DNA of 64,000 nucleotides from Phialophora verrucosa (Eukaryota; Ascomycota; Eurotiomycetes; Chaetothyriales; Herpotrichiellaceae), in assembly GCA_002099365.1 (NCBI GenBank), contig MSED01000006.1, positions 558,001-622,000 of the forward strand, given 5' to 3'. The translations under genes and the position numbers were made by a program. How positions within the stretch are numbered: position 1 is the first letter of the stretch; the number at the start of each line of letters is the position of its first letter. A model generated the notes under the pieces. The model was not told where the DNA came from and ran no database searches. It saw nothing but the letters and a program-made list of their open reading frames with translations. Below, in pieces: positions 43,369-53,275 of the stretch.

Positions 43369-45249
43369 TTATGCTGGTGGAATCCTTGAGATCAACGCCG
43401 CAAGATTCTTGTACATGTCTTTCAGGTTCTCGCCCTGGACACAATTAGACCTTGCTACTCTGTGCCTGCTGCCATAAGCCGAGCGCCGCAAACTTACCGT
43501 GTCTGAATCAATCCAGACCCCAATCTCGTCCGCATGATCAAGATAGCCAGTGACACCGAAATGCCAATACTTCCCTTGCACATCCGTCCTATCCTCAGCG
43601 ACCCTCAGCTTCGCCAACGGAAATGGGTCTGAAGCCGATATATTCTTGATTTCTTCGTTGCGAGGTCCACGCATGGATATGGTGTTCACAATTCCATCGT
43701 TGAGAAGCCAATATTTTGAGTTATTACCTATGATTTCCCGCCGCGAGGCTGAAAGTGTGGGATTTGCCAGTGGGTCACATCCACCCATTGCGTAGACGGT
43801 TGGCAACATCAATGGAAAAACGTCTTTCCGCGGGACATAGCTGCCAGGCCCCGGCAGCTTGAGCTTGAAATCCTGATCTTCCAACAACTTGTTGACGACA
43901 TCAGCTGTCGCCCACTTGAGGAAATCATGGAAAGTCACGAGGGTCTGAAATAGGGGCCAAAGTATGGCGCTGGTCAAGCTCTGACGAATCAGGTCAATAC
44001 CCCAAGCAGCTGCATGTCCGCCCGGAATATGTCGAATGAAAGCTTGAATGATGTCGTAGATCGATATGGGGAACTTTGAGAGCGCAGCCAGAACCCAAGA
44101 CGGCCAGGACGGGAACGGATTGGTGCAATGGAAGGAAAATGTCATATACCAGACATGCGGCGACCGATCCCCGGCCGTTTTGTGGAGAGCCTCGACACCC
44201 TCGATGCTGTTGTCGTAGAAAGCATTGCGTCGGGAATCCAGCCACCTCTTGACAGGACCGTCCGTCTGCTCGAATCGTGCACGCATGTCTGGGAAGGACT
44301 CCCCATCATTGCGACAAATACCCCAGTGGTCAAGTTGCAAGTCGTATGCTCTTTCAGCGGGCTTCCGAAACGAAAATGTTGCGAACAGTCTACCTATAAG
44401 CCTTGTTGCATCATTTCCCGAGTTCTATTGTATCATTAGGTTAGACCTTTGAAATATTTCAATTCCAGTGAGCACCCACCGACAGAAGATTTTGTATGAC
44501 ATCTGTAATTGTCGTCCCTTGGTACGGCGTTCCTAACGTTGACACTGAGATCACCCACTTGTCACTACCGTCTTGGCTTGCTGGGAAGGACCCATCTTTT
44601 AGGAAGGCGATCATTTGGCGGACTGTGTTGCCGCCTTGAGAATGGCAAATGAAATGTGCTTGTTTTTGGGGGCCCCATTTCCACTGCGGATCTGTCCAGG
44701 ATTTGGCGGGAAGTAGGATCGCCCGGCGACGCCCAGATGTCTGTGCGGCTACTGCAGCGGTGCTGGGGTTGTTCCTGAAATAATCACCATAGTCGACATT
44801 GAGGTCAAACTTCTCGACAAGTTCGCCGGTATGGGGGTCCACTGTGCTGAAGCTGGCAACCCTTTCAGCTTGTCACCTAAGCCAGTAAGCGGGGCCAGGT
44901 CATACTCGCCCGCGACGAGCTGCGTATAGAGCTCACAGGCCCTTTCCCAGTTTGACGATAGGGGCGCAATGGTTGCAATGATCACCGTATAACCCTCCTC
45001 TTGCAACATTCGGGGGAGATCTTCCACTCCACCCCAGTAGTTGACAGCACCCAGTAGTGGTGGGCCCCATCCGGAAAATCCAGGCACTGTCACTGTTTAG
45101 ACGGGGTCGTGCTAGTATTGTGGACACGCACCTAGAACAATTGGATGCTCTTTGTACTGCGGCAAGCCGGAGAATTCAGCATCAGGCTTGAATTTGTCGA
45201 CTACTTCTTTCAGCCTCGTGAGGCCATCGGGGCCAATGGTATTGTCCAT
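43369..45249 (-). CDS. Lipase of bacterial family I.5 type
   Basis: Five exons on the minus strand: 45132-45249, 44906-45092, 44480-44852, 43498-44424 and 43369-43434, giving 556 residues. Introns are 39, 53, 55 and 63 bases. The protein aligns by eye with thermophilic Bacillus/Geobacillus lipases: VPGFSGWGPP, NYWGGVEDLP, APLSSNWERACELY, the nucleophile in HFICHSQGGNT (Ser173), LDHWGICR, the acid in NDGIVNTISM (Asp469) and the His in YLDHADEIG (His523). The triad is complete. There is no obvious signal peptide at MDNTIGPDGL, so it may be intracellular or the 5' end may be longer. Exon 1 is separated by a short intron (39 bases), the least certain join. It hydrolyses acylglycerols or related esters by family inference. 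Confidence 0.85.
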
Positions 45250-46356
45250 TGACCTTACACGACACGATGGAAGGGGCCACGACGAGCAGGGGCTTCAGAT
45301 CAGCTGAGATAATTATCACCCTGGCCTCGGTGAAGCCGCATGGAAAAGTTGAAGGTCTCACGCTTCATTCCATGGATGCTACTCGAGGCAACGTCTTATA
45401 AGGCTCCATTCCAACGTGTCGAGTTCACATGCCGATGAGAGTGAGACGCCTAGTGAATTATGGACATGGCCTGCCGGCTGGATTACCACCAAGACCCTAG
45501 CCATCGTTGGAGGTGCAAGGGTTCTGGACAGAGTGACGGACGAATCGCAGGGGCAAGCTAGATTCTGCCTCGTATCCTTACACTTGGCGGAGGAGGGCGT
45601 GCATGTTTGACTTCAAAAGCCGCAGATACGGGAATCCAGAAAGGCCGGTAGTCAAGCCACGCCACGAACATCGCTTCTTGGCGAGGCATGTGCAATAACT
45701 TCGCCGTCTTTTGCGCCCATGATTGTGAATGCAAGAGGGGGGAAAGGCAAAGGATGTGGTTGAGTAAACTGAGAAGAGCCAACTGAGGCTGCTACGCTGC
45801 TAAACTTAGCAATTGTCATCTGAAGAATGACACAACATCCAGCTGCATTTCGTCTGGCATCTATCGTCATTTGAAGCCGATTTCTTTAAGTCACTCATCG
45901 TTTAAACCTTGTCACGTCCGCATCGAAGGTCTCAGCCTCAATGAGCTTTCTGAACAGGATTGCACGATGTCCCATTTTCAGTATTCCAGAGAGCCCAGGC
46001 GTTCGCCGACGTCGATCTCAACCTCAAGCGCGCCGGCGAGAGAGGCTGGAAACAAGTCATATGCAAGCCCAGCTATCTCGTTTCGCTTACAGAAGCGGCG
46101 TTAGCAGCTACTTATGCTGAACGCGGCAAGATGGGTGCCGAATCACAAGCCGATCTGAAAGAGGAAAGGATTTCGACGTGAAGTCAGGGGTAGGAGGAGA
46201 GGAAGCGCATCGAATGTCTGTAAGGTCCGTGTTACTAAACGAAACGCCCGGCTACGGAGGATATCGATGAAATACGACAGTGCTGAAAGTCACAACCTTG
46301 ATCCCACCAGAGCATGATGCCTCTGAACTTTCCGCGATCCCAAGTCTTTAGCAAGC
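45250..46356. other. 1.1 kb intergenic region with a possible gene relic
   Basis: Upstream of the lipase and 3' of the WW-domain gene. Apart from the RidA-like relic listed separately, nothing is recognised. Confidence 0.4.
45967..46181 (+). pseudogene. Possible relic of a RidA/YjgF-family gene
   Basis: An ATG at 45967 opens MSHFQYS, the start seen in fungal RidA-like proteins. After an apparent deletion the adjacent frame continues AFADVDLNLKRAGERGWKQV and then SYLVSLTEA, which resembles the AFxNVDxNLKxAGGKGWxQV helix of RidA. The middle of the protein is missing and the two parts are in different frames, so this would be a broken copy. RidA proteins deaminate reactive enamine/imine intermediates. 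The match is by memory of the family only and the piece is short. Confidence 0.4.
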
Positions 46357-47226
46357 TTAGAACAGCAATCCACCGAGCAACAGGCCACCAAGCAACCCAC
46401 CGGCAATTGGTAATCCATAACCGCCACCAGGATAGGCCCCGTAGGGACGATTGTAAGGATAACCAGGGCGGATGAAGCGAGCGTTGGGATCAGCGTAGGC
46501 TCCACTGGCATATGGATTGACCCCATAACCTTGCGGTCCGTACCCGCCATATCCGTAGCCTGGCCCCCCAGGAGGCTCAATATAAATGTTCTTGCCGTCT
46601 CGATCCTTGGCAAAGAATTGCGGCTGGCCAGTTATCTGCGCCTGTTGCATTGACCGTCTGAGTCTCATGTGTGCTTCGTAGTATTGCCTTTCTTCCTCAG
46701 CTCTTCGAGCGCGATCACGGACTCGTTCGTCGTGCGTTGAACCGGTAACCTTGTCCTTGAGCTTTTCACCGAAGCTCTTTTTCTGCATAGTCGGTTCCTT
46801 TGAGCCTGTCGGCCTTGCGGGTAACTCTGGCGGGAAGTGCTCTTCCTCAGAATGATCCACGGAATGTGATGGTGAATGGTCTGCCCGCCGCCTTAGCTTG
46901 TCTTCCTCTTCCTGTAATCTTTCGCGCTCTTCGCTGCTAAGGCTCTTGACTACGTCGGGGATGTCGAGAGGATGCTCCCAGTATGACTTCGGCGGGTCCT
47001 CGTTTGTGTTGACGAAGAACTGGTGGTTCTCCTTAGGGTCGTATTGCCTTAACCAACCTTCAGGAAGCGGTCGCTGTAGGTCTTCCATGGACCTACGTGC
47101 TTGCGCCGGGATTCCATTCTTCGATGAGGGGACTTCGAGATGTGATGATGCTTGCGGTTTGGAAGATGTGGTTGAGGAGCCCGTGGCCTGGGCATAGGAT
47201 GGCGGGGCATCTGGAGGCGCCGACAT
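46357..47226 (-). CDS. WW-domain protein with PPxY motif
   Basis: Intronless, 289 residues from the ATG at 47226 (MSAPPDAPPSYAQ); the open frame extends upstream but that part lacks protein-like character. A PPSY ligand motif is at residues 8-11. The WW domain spans residues about 53-86, with Trp58 and Trp83 (LPEGWLRQYDP through PKSYWEHP). A charged coiled-coil-like region (VRDRARRAEEERQYYEAHMR) follows. The C-terminus is Gly/Tyr/Pro-rich and ends in a Gly-Leu tract (GGLLGGLLLGGLLF), which could associate with membranes. Proteins of this layout in fungi are largely uncharacterised. A role as adaptor is inferred from the WW/PPxY pair. Confidence 0.85.
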   Translation of the reverse strand: MSAPPDAPPSYAQATGSSTTSSKPQASSHLEVPSSKNGIPAQARRSMEDLQRPLPEGWLRQYDPKENHQFFVNTNEDPPKSYWEHPLDIPDVVKSLSSEERERLQEEEDKLRRRADHSPSHSVDHSEEEHFPPELPARPTGSKEPTMQKKSFGEKLKDKVTGSTHDERVRDRARRAEEERQYYEAHMRLRRSMQQAQITGQPQFFAKDRDGKNIYIEPPGGPGYGYGGYGPQGYGVNPYASGAYADPNARFIRPGYPYNRPYGAYPGGGYGLPIAGGLLGGLLLGGLLF

Positions 47227-48649
47227 GGTGATCGAGCTGGTATGTAAGGAACGACGGATGTTGATCGAATGCGAGGAGAGGTAGATATAAGCTTCTGACC
47301 CCCCTGCTGCCTGCAGAAAGTGAGAGATAGGTTGAGAAAGAGGTGAGCGAAGCGTGAGAGAAATGCAAATGCTGTGAGGCTGTGCAGGGCTGTGAGAGTC
47401 AGTGACGCAACCCGCAACCTCCCCGGGACAATCGGCAGCCGCTAAGCCACGGCTTAGCAGCCAATCATCGGCGGGGAAGCTGGCAATGTGGCGATCTCGC
47501 TTGCCCCGCTGATCCAATTCGAGCTGCATCATGCGAGTCCAAATCTGACTACAAGTTGCTCAGTGCTCCCGTGTCATTTTCCCATTCTTTCGTGCGAAGG
47601 TCCGGATCTCTGGACAGCAATACGAGATTGTATCAGCAAGTACATCGGTAAAGAAGAGAATGATGTCTAGATGCATAATGCTCTCTGCATTGAACGAGAT
47701 CGGAATCGAGCGTTTTCATACTACGACTCACGAGACATCTGATTTCCATACTCCATTTTCTGTCATTCTGTAGCTTCATGCAGTGTTACTAAGGAGATGT
47801 CGACTTCTGCCACAGGAACAACCCGCGACTACTTTAGCAGAGCATCATGCGCCGGCAGAAATAGACATTATCAACCTTGAGGCTACCTTGACGCGATTCG
47901 AGAGTGTGTGTCCGAGCTGTACCTCGTGGTTCGACGCCACCGCTCCGAAAAGCCGGTCGAGTCGAAGGGGCCCGTGATACTCTCATAAAAGGAGGTGATT
48001 GTTGAACTTGAATGCACTAATATCTCCAGCTACTGGGAAGGCTGGATTACACTAGAGCCGGGGCGTGAATTTTTGCACCGGTTGAAGAGGAACGCCAGCT
48101 GCAACGCCCGAGAGAAGGCCATTTCAGTTTCTCTTCTCAACCTCTTCGTGGGGTAGCTGTACTGGAGCTCTTTTGAGCGTTACAAGATCTTCACCTTGAA
48201 CTGCCGTCCCCTTCGATGGAGAGCGGCCCTTCCTTCACAAGCGGACAGTTCCCAACGACGACTTCGTCCCACCTGCCTGTCGTGTAATGGATGACTGGAT
48301 AGATTACACCTCCAATCCAGGTCTGGGTGGTTAGCCGAACGTCGTTTATCACTATGCGGCGGTAAGGAATCGAATGGTCACCGACACGCATGCGCCGGAT
48401 CTTGAAAGGCCAGATCTTGCACAGAGAGGATTTCGTAGAACTAGACGGGTTGGAGCATGGACACGATCTGGTGGAAGATATGGCGGGCCTGGTTGTTGAT
48501 GAGAAGGATGAACAGCAGGCAGGTGGAACTCGAAACACCGAATGGGTTGGAACTCAGCCGTAGCGAATACTTGCCCTCCAGCGCGACTGGCGCATATGAG
48601 TGCCCTACGCGAGAAATGTCAATTGGACAACCTCACGGCCAGTGACCAG

Positions 48650-49600
48650 TCCCAAAAGTAGACCTGTTTTTAAATCCTCTGGTAACTTAAAACTTTACAC
48701 TTGATGACATTGACATTAACATTCACATGAATGAGACTACACCTGAGCCTACAAGTCACAGAAACGCCTGTATTGCTGGAAATAATCAGTGAGACATACA
48801 AGTGAGAGCATTGGATCATGCATCAATCATGCATTCCTCCCGGGGACTATATCTGGACTGCACGAGCTCTTTAGCTGACGAAGTTCATCTGACGGTCCCC
48901 AGCCCAGACGAACCGGCCCCCCGTTCGCTGTTGATTGCTTCATACGTTCTCATCCTCGCACTTTGTCGTTAAGTATCCATCCATTCTACTGTGTGCTCTA
49001 CCACTTTGCCATCAAGTAGCCATCCATTCTACTGCGTACTCTACCATGTAGTAGAGCTTAGAGGCAGATCCAACTTTAATTATTGTAGAACTACGAAGCA
49101 CGGGTACGAGAGAGGGTGCGTACGGAGATTTTTGAGCTGATGTACGTAATACATGTGGCGGCATCCTGTTCCGGCTACCTTGTCTTCGAGATTGCTACTT
49201 CGGGCAATTTAGCGCTACTTGCGGAGTGCCTTACGCAGTGATTAACTTAGGGCATTCCCTGTCTACATCCGACGATACTTCTTATTTCGACGTACGAAGT
49301 ATAAAGGATAAGTACAGAGTGAAGTTAGGCTAATACCTTTTACGCGTTATTCTAATGTACTGTAAAGTTCTATCGACTATAGAGAAATCTAACTATGTCT
49401 ATCCGAATCTACCTAGTATCCAATCTGATCAGAACTGTCATAGCACTTTCCTTAAACTGCTATACAATCTGACTAGATCTGACTAGATCTAGTCGTACCT
49501 ACTATATAGCACTTTCCCTAAGCTGCTATATACCCGGCAATCTAGGCTTTCGTAGTCCGCGAAGAATGCTACGCATCTAGTGCAAGGAGCGGACGGGTTT
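48650..49600. repeat. AT-rich decayed repeat region, RIP-like
   Basis: Base composition drops to visibly AT-rich, TpA-rich sequence. It contains a 43-base tandem duplication (48960-49002 and 49003-49045) and a 24-base direct repeat (49441-49464 and 49507-49530). Differences between copies are almost all C/T or G/A transitions, as expected of repeat-induced point mutation. No coding potential is seen. Confidence 0.6.
48960..49045. repeat. 43-base tandem duplication
   Basis: Two adjacent copies, each beginning actttg and ending ctctacc or actctacc, sharing ccatccattctact. Six or so differences, mostly transitions. Confidence 0.75.
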
Positions 49601-50082
49601 GTCACGAATAATGTTGGCGTTAGCCTTAGCGCTGAGAATAGGGGGCGATGATAACGAGTCAAGAGTGGGTGATTCTGGAGTGGTCAGGAAAGCGCGAGAT
49701 ACTATGCACAGGCATGGATCTGTTTTTGGGGCCGTACACAATAATGTAGGTTCAAAGGAGTCACTAAAGCAGAGAGATTATAAGAGGATTTTCTGGTGTA
49801 GGCGTCGCCATGCATAAAGGAGGCAATGAAGGTGCTAACATGGTGGATAAGTACATCGAGTGTATAAGGCGACGCAGGGCTTATTGGCGTCTGGGCCCAG
49901 AGGAACGAAGAAATCATTCAACGACTCTTGACTCGAGTCTAGAGTCGAGTTCTGGTCCGCGATGCACCGCAATAGACCGGCGACGGAGCATCATATGGAT
50001 CGGCAAAGCGGGGCCGAGTGTCTGCAGTGTGTATTCATGGCCGCCTCTTCCTAGACGGACGAATGCTCAAAGCCTAACTCGA

Positions 50083-52452
50083 CTACCTCGCATCTGTCGG
50101 AGATGCTGACTTGTCGCTGTCTTCATCAAGCAGGATCCTCCACAGCCGTCCACCCTGCCCGTCATGCCCGCCCCGGAACTCTTGCCCCACGATATTCACC
50201 AACACGACATCCCCTCTGGCACGATCGAGGAATGCGGCCGCTTCGGAGCCCCGAGGGAAGCAGCGTTTCCATTCACTCCAGATGGCGTAGGCCTCTTGGG
50301 CCCACGCGCGGAAGGATTCGGCTTCAATGATGGTCGGGGTGAGGATTTCGCGGCTGGGGAACACGCCCCAGGTCACGGCATTCACGGTGTTCACATCCGA
50401 GGAGGCGACGGGCTCACTGTCATTCTCGGTCGAGATCGGATTCGCGGTGGCTGTTCCAGCCGCGTTGGTCTTGCTGACGCCGTTCGTCGTTCCCCCGGCG
50501 TGTCGCGCACTCTCGAACATGCCCTGCGCGTCCGTCTTCATCCAACTGAGTACCTCGCTCCCGTAGCTCTGGAGCCGGCCTTTCAGGCGTGTTTCCCATT
50601 CGTCACGACTGCAGAAGAATTCCACAAAGGCCTTCTGGAACACAAATCCTTCGCCTGGTGGTCCCCATCCAAATATCGGATGAGACGAAGGAGCGCCATC
50701 CACGGCCGGCTGAGACGCTAGCGTCCAGTAGTTTTGCTTTGATATCAGAGAGAGCAATTCCGATCTGATCACGTCGGTCTCTGCTCTCAGCGCTCCCGAC
50801 GAGTCCTTGCCGATGGCCGCGCCCCCACTACCGCTGGGGTCGATATCGTCGCTCCACGGCACACCCACCAGGTCACCAGATACGTGCTGTCTGAATATCG
50901 CCGTTATGTCTCCCATTGACTTCGGATGGCCCCATAAGTTCCGCGCCATCAGAGGGCTGACCTTTAGGCTTGGTCCGTAGCCGTCAATCTCCCCAAAAGC
51001 CGGCGAATGACTTGGACCAAATCGACCGTTCGGGTAGTCGTCCCATGTGGCTTCCCTTCCCAAGGAGCCCTGGCCTTCAGATATGAGGAGATGATGCCGT
51101 CTTGTAGGTGACGATGCAGGGATGCCGGTACCTCGATCTCTTGCAGAGTGCTGCGCCGTAAGATTCGAGCTTCGGCGGGGAGGAGGGTCAGTGTCTCCCT
51201 CCGGCCGAGATTGTGCGGGTGAGCGGGACAGCCGATCCAATATGACGCGGTTGTGAGGTTGTGCGTTGATCGAACTCTTGCGCCGTCTGGAGAAAGCAGA
51301 TACTTGTGTCTGATGTGCATCTTGATCTGCTTCGCCCTTTATGGTAGTGGCGGGACCGTCTCGTTTATCATCATCGACCACGACGCCCGAATCTGAAGAT
51401 GAGTCTCCGTCTCTATCTTCAGTGCTGCCCTCCGAACTCACAGGTGCGATCAAGCCTGTCCTCTCAAGAATGAATGCCACACTCTTTTCCAGATTCAAGG
51501 TGTAGAAGTGGAAGCCCCTAGGCACACCACTCGGCTGAGGCAGAGTCTTCATCTGCTCCACCAGCTCGCTGAGCACATCCACGCCAACCTTCTTGACAGC
51601 CTCATCATCTGACTTCACCGCCTCGATTCGTTTCGAGATGTCCTCGGGTAGTCTCGCATGACTCAGCTTCGTGATTCGCTTGATGATCTGGTAGGACTGG
51701 ATCGGCATGAGGCCTGGAATGATGGGGATCTTCTCGAATGGCCTCTTACCCCCCTGGTCAGCGTAGTTTCTCAGACGGTCCTCATATTTCCGGTACGCGT
51801 CCATATCGTACGATAGTTGCGTCATGATGAAGTCCGCACCCGCAGAGACCTTGTCCACCAGGTACGGCAAATCGTGCTCAACGCTCTGTTTTCCCTGTTC
51901 CGGGTGACTCTCATCGGCGTGGCCCTCGGGATATCCAGCGACACCAATGGCAAAGTAATCGCCATGCTTCCTTCGAATATATCGCACCAGGTCGACGGCC
52001 CAGGTGAATTCTTCGTTGCTTCCAGTACCTCCACCACCACTTCCACCCTCGACTTCTTCCGTCGACGCGGCATCTTTGTACTCTTCCCTAGGCGGATCGC
52101 CTCTTAAAGCCAGGATATTTCTAATCCCAATTTCCTTTGCGGCTTCCAGCGCCTCGTCCACCATGTCTTTCTTCATATTGGTACATGTCAAGTGTAGGAC
52201 AGTGGTCAGTCCCAGTTGTCTCTGACAGAGCTCCGCCAGCTCCAGTGACTTGGTGGCTGTCGAGCCGCCAGCGCCCCAGGTTACTGTGACGAACAAGGGA
52301 CGTAGGGCCGTGGCCATCCGGGCCAGGCGAGACTGGAGGTTCGAGAAGCCAGAAGACGTCTTGGGAGGGAAGAATTCGAGAGAGAAGTAGTACGAGGACG
52401 GGTCGAGCGAGGAGAAGAGAGTGGGAAGCCGGTCATCGTGCCCAGATGCCAT
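50083..52452 (-). CDS. Methylenetetrahydrofolate reductase
   Basis: Single exon, 789 residues from the ATG at 52452. It reduces 5,10-methylene- to 5-methyl-tetrahydrofolate for methionine synthesis. The catalytic TIM barrel holds YYFSLEFFPPKT, FVTVTWGAGGST, HLTCTNMKKDMVDEAL, NILALRGDPP, GVAGYPEGHAD and ADFIMTQLSYD. It is followed by IIPGLMPIQSY and GVPRGFHFYTLNLEKSV. The C-terminal regulatory domain (WDDYPNGRFGPSHSPAFGEIDGY, NYWTLASQPAVDGAPSSHP, ITWGVFP-like VTWGVFPSREI) is the eukaryotic SAM-responsive half. A long Ser/Asp/Arg-rich linker (about residues 355-470) between the halves and a Gly-rich insert (GGSGGGGTGS) make it about 130-190 residues longer than the yeast Met12/Met13 enzymes. 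Which paralogue it is cannot be decided. Confidence 0.95.
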   Translation of the reverse strand: MASGHDDRLPTLFSSLDPSSYYFSLEFFPPKTSSGFSNLQSRLARMATALRPLFVTVTWGAGGSTATKSLELAELCQRQLGLTTVLHLTCTNMKKDMVDEALEAAKEIGIRNILALRGDPPREEYKDAASTEEVEGGSGGGGTGSNEEFTWAVDLVRYIRRKHGDYFAIGVAGYPEGHADESHPEQGKQSVEHDLPYLVDKVSAGADFIMTQLSYDMDAYRKYEDRLRNYADQGGKRPFEKIPIIPGLMPIQSYQIIKRITKLSHARLPEDISKRIEAVKSDDEAVKKVGVDVLSELVEQMKTLPQPSGVPRGFHFYTLNLEKSVAFILERTGLIAPVSSEGSTEDRDGDSSSDSGVVVDDDKRDGPATTIKGEADQDAHQTQVSAFSRRRKSSINAQPHNRVILDRLSRSPAQSRPEGDTDPPPRRSSNLTAQHSARDRGTGIPASSPTRRHHLLISEGQGSLGREATWDDYPNGRFGPSHSPAFGEIDGYGPSLKVSPLMARNLWGHPKSMGDITAIFRQHVSGDLVGVPWSDDIDPSGSGGAAIGKDSSGALRAETDVIRSELLSLISKQNYWTLASQPAVDGAPSSHPIFGWGPPGEGFVFQKAFVEFFCSRDEWETRLKGRLQSYGSEVLSWMKTDAQGMFESARHAGGTTNGVSKTNAAGTATANPISTENDSEPVASSDVNTVNAVTWGVFPSREILTPTIIEAESFRAWAQEAYAIWSEWKRCFPRGSEAAAFLDRARGDVVLVNIVGQEFRGGHDGQGGRLWRILLDEDSDKSASPTDAR

Positions 52453-53275
52453 GGTGTCGATGGTGGACTGGAAAGCCAACTTGAACTCACGATATGGATG
52501 TTTCGAAGGGGGAATTCAAGTTGGCTGTCGTGTGCCACTTCACTGGCGTCTGTCTTCGCTATGGCGCGGGAATGAAGCTCGAAAACTCTTCATTGAGGAT
52601 TCATTCGAAGCTTCTTGTCGTCAAACATGCGGGACAGGCTGTCGTTCCCTGTGCTGGAGGATCGACGTTGTCGCGTTTCCACTCCCAGAACAGTCAAAAT
52701 TACCCCGCGAGAACTTTTTAGCAGCCTCGAAATACTCGATGACGCCAATCGCAGGGGTCAAAGGACTAACCGACTACGGCAAGGCGCCGAGGCACCCACG
52801 GCAATTCATCAACTGCCGAGCCGCTGAATAGCCCACCGTAGCTCCACGTGGCACGTGATGCGGTGCTGGAGAGAAGGTGAGAAGATACGAGTACTTGTAG
52901 CAATTCACCACTTGTCCCAGATCTCACAAGCCTGCCTGCGGTAGAGAAGGTGAGAAGATAGTTGTAGCAATTCACCACTTGTCCCATATCTCCCACAAGC
53001 CTGCCTGCGTGGCCTCGGCCGTATTCTAGCTACGATGCGGTCTTGATCCGAAAGAGTAAACCTCCATCCACATACAGATGTCCTTTTTTGCGCCGCCATG
53101 AGGGCTGACATCCATACAAAAGCCTTCCGGAAATATAAAGCTCCTGTCAAGCACGGCTGATTCGCGCTCTGACTCGTCAAAGCCACCAACTCCCTTTCAT
53201 GACGGTCAAAGAGGACACTTTCAGCACAAGGGTATCGATATTTCAACAAAACGCCAGGCCAGTTCCGAGCCCCCA
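52453..53275. other. 0.8 kb intergenic region with a tandem repeat
   Basis: Upstream of MTHFR and 3' of the KDM5 gene, both on minus. Contains the tandem repeat at 52871-53009. No gene recognised. Confidence 0.5.
52871..53009. repeat. Two-copy tandem repeat, about 70 bases per unit
   Basis: Copy 1 at 52871-52943, copy 2 at 52944-53009. Both begin gagaaggtgagaagata, share tgtagcaattcaccacttg, and end acaagcctgcctgcg. Copy 1 has a few extra bases after gagaagatac. Confidence 0.85.

Larger units (their letters stand above)
47227..50082. other. 2.9 kb gene-poor region
   Basis: Upstream of the WW-domain gene and 3' of MTHFR. 47227-48190 holds the promoter and short frames. 48191-48538 has one protein-like minus-strand frame (IPYRRIVINDVRLTTQTWIG, VIHYTTGRWDEVVVGN) without recognised family, perhaps a gene remnant. 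48650-49600 is AT-rich and repetitive. No tRNA seen. Confidence 0.45.

Noticed and set aside
44840..44910. A frameshift in the lipase gene, or a 35-base intron (gtgaca to cacag)
   Set aside because: 35 bases is too short for a fungal intron; a 53-base intron from gtatga to ttgccag restores the frame and gives FSTVDPHTGELVEKF.
47227..47532. N-terminal extension of the WW-domain protein
   Set aside because: The open frame continues upstream but its residues look random; MSAPPDAPPSYAQ is a far better start.
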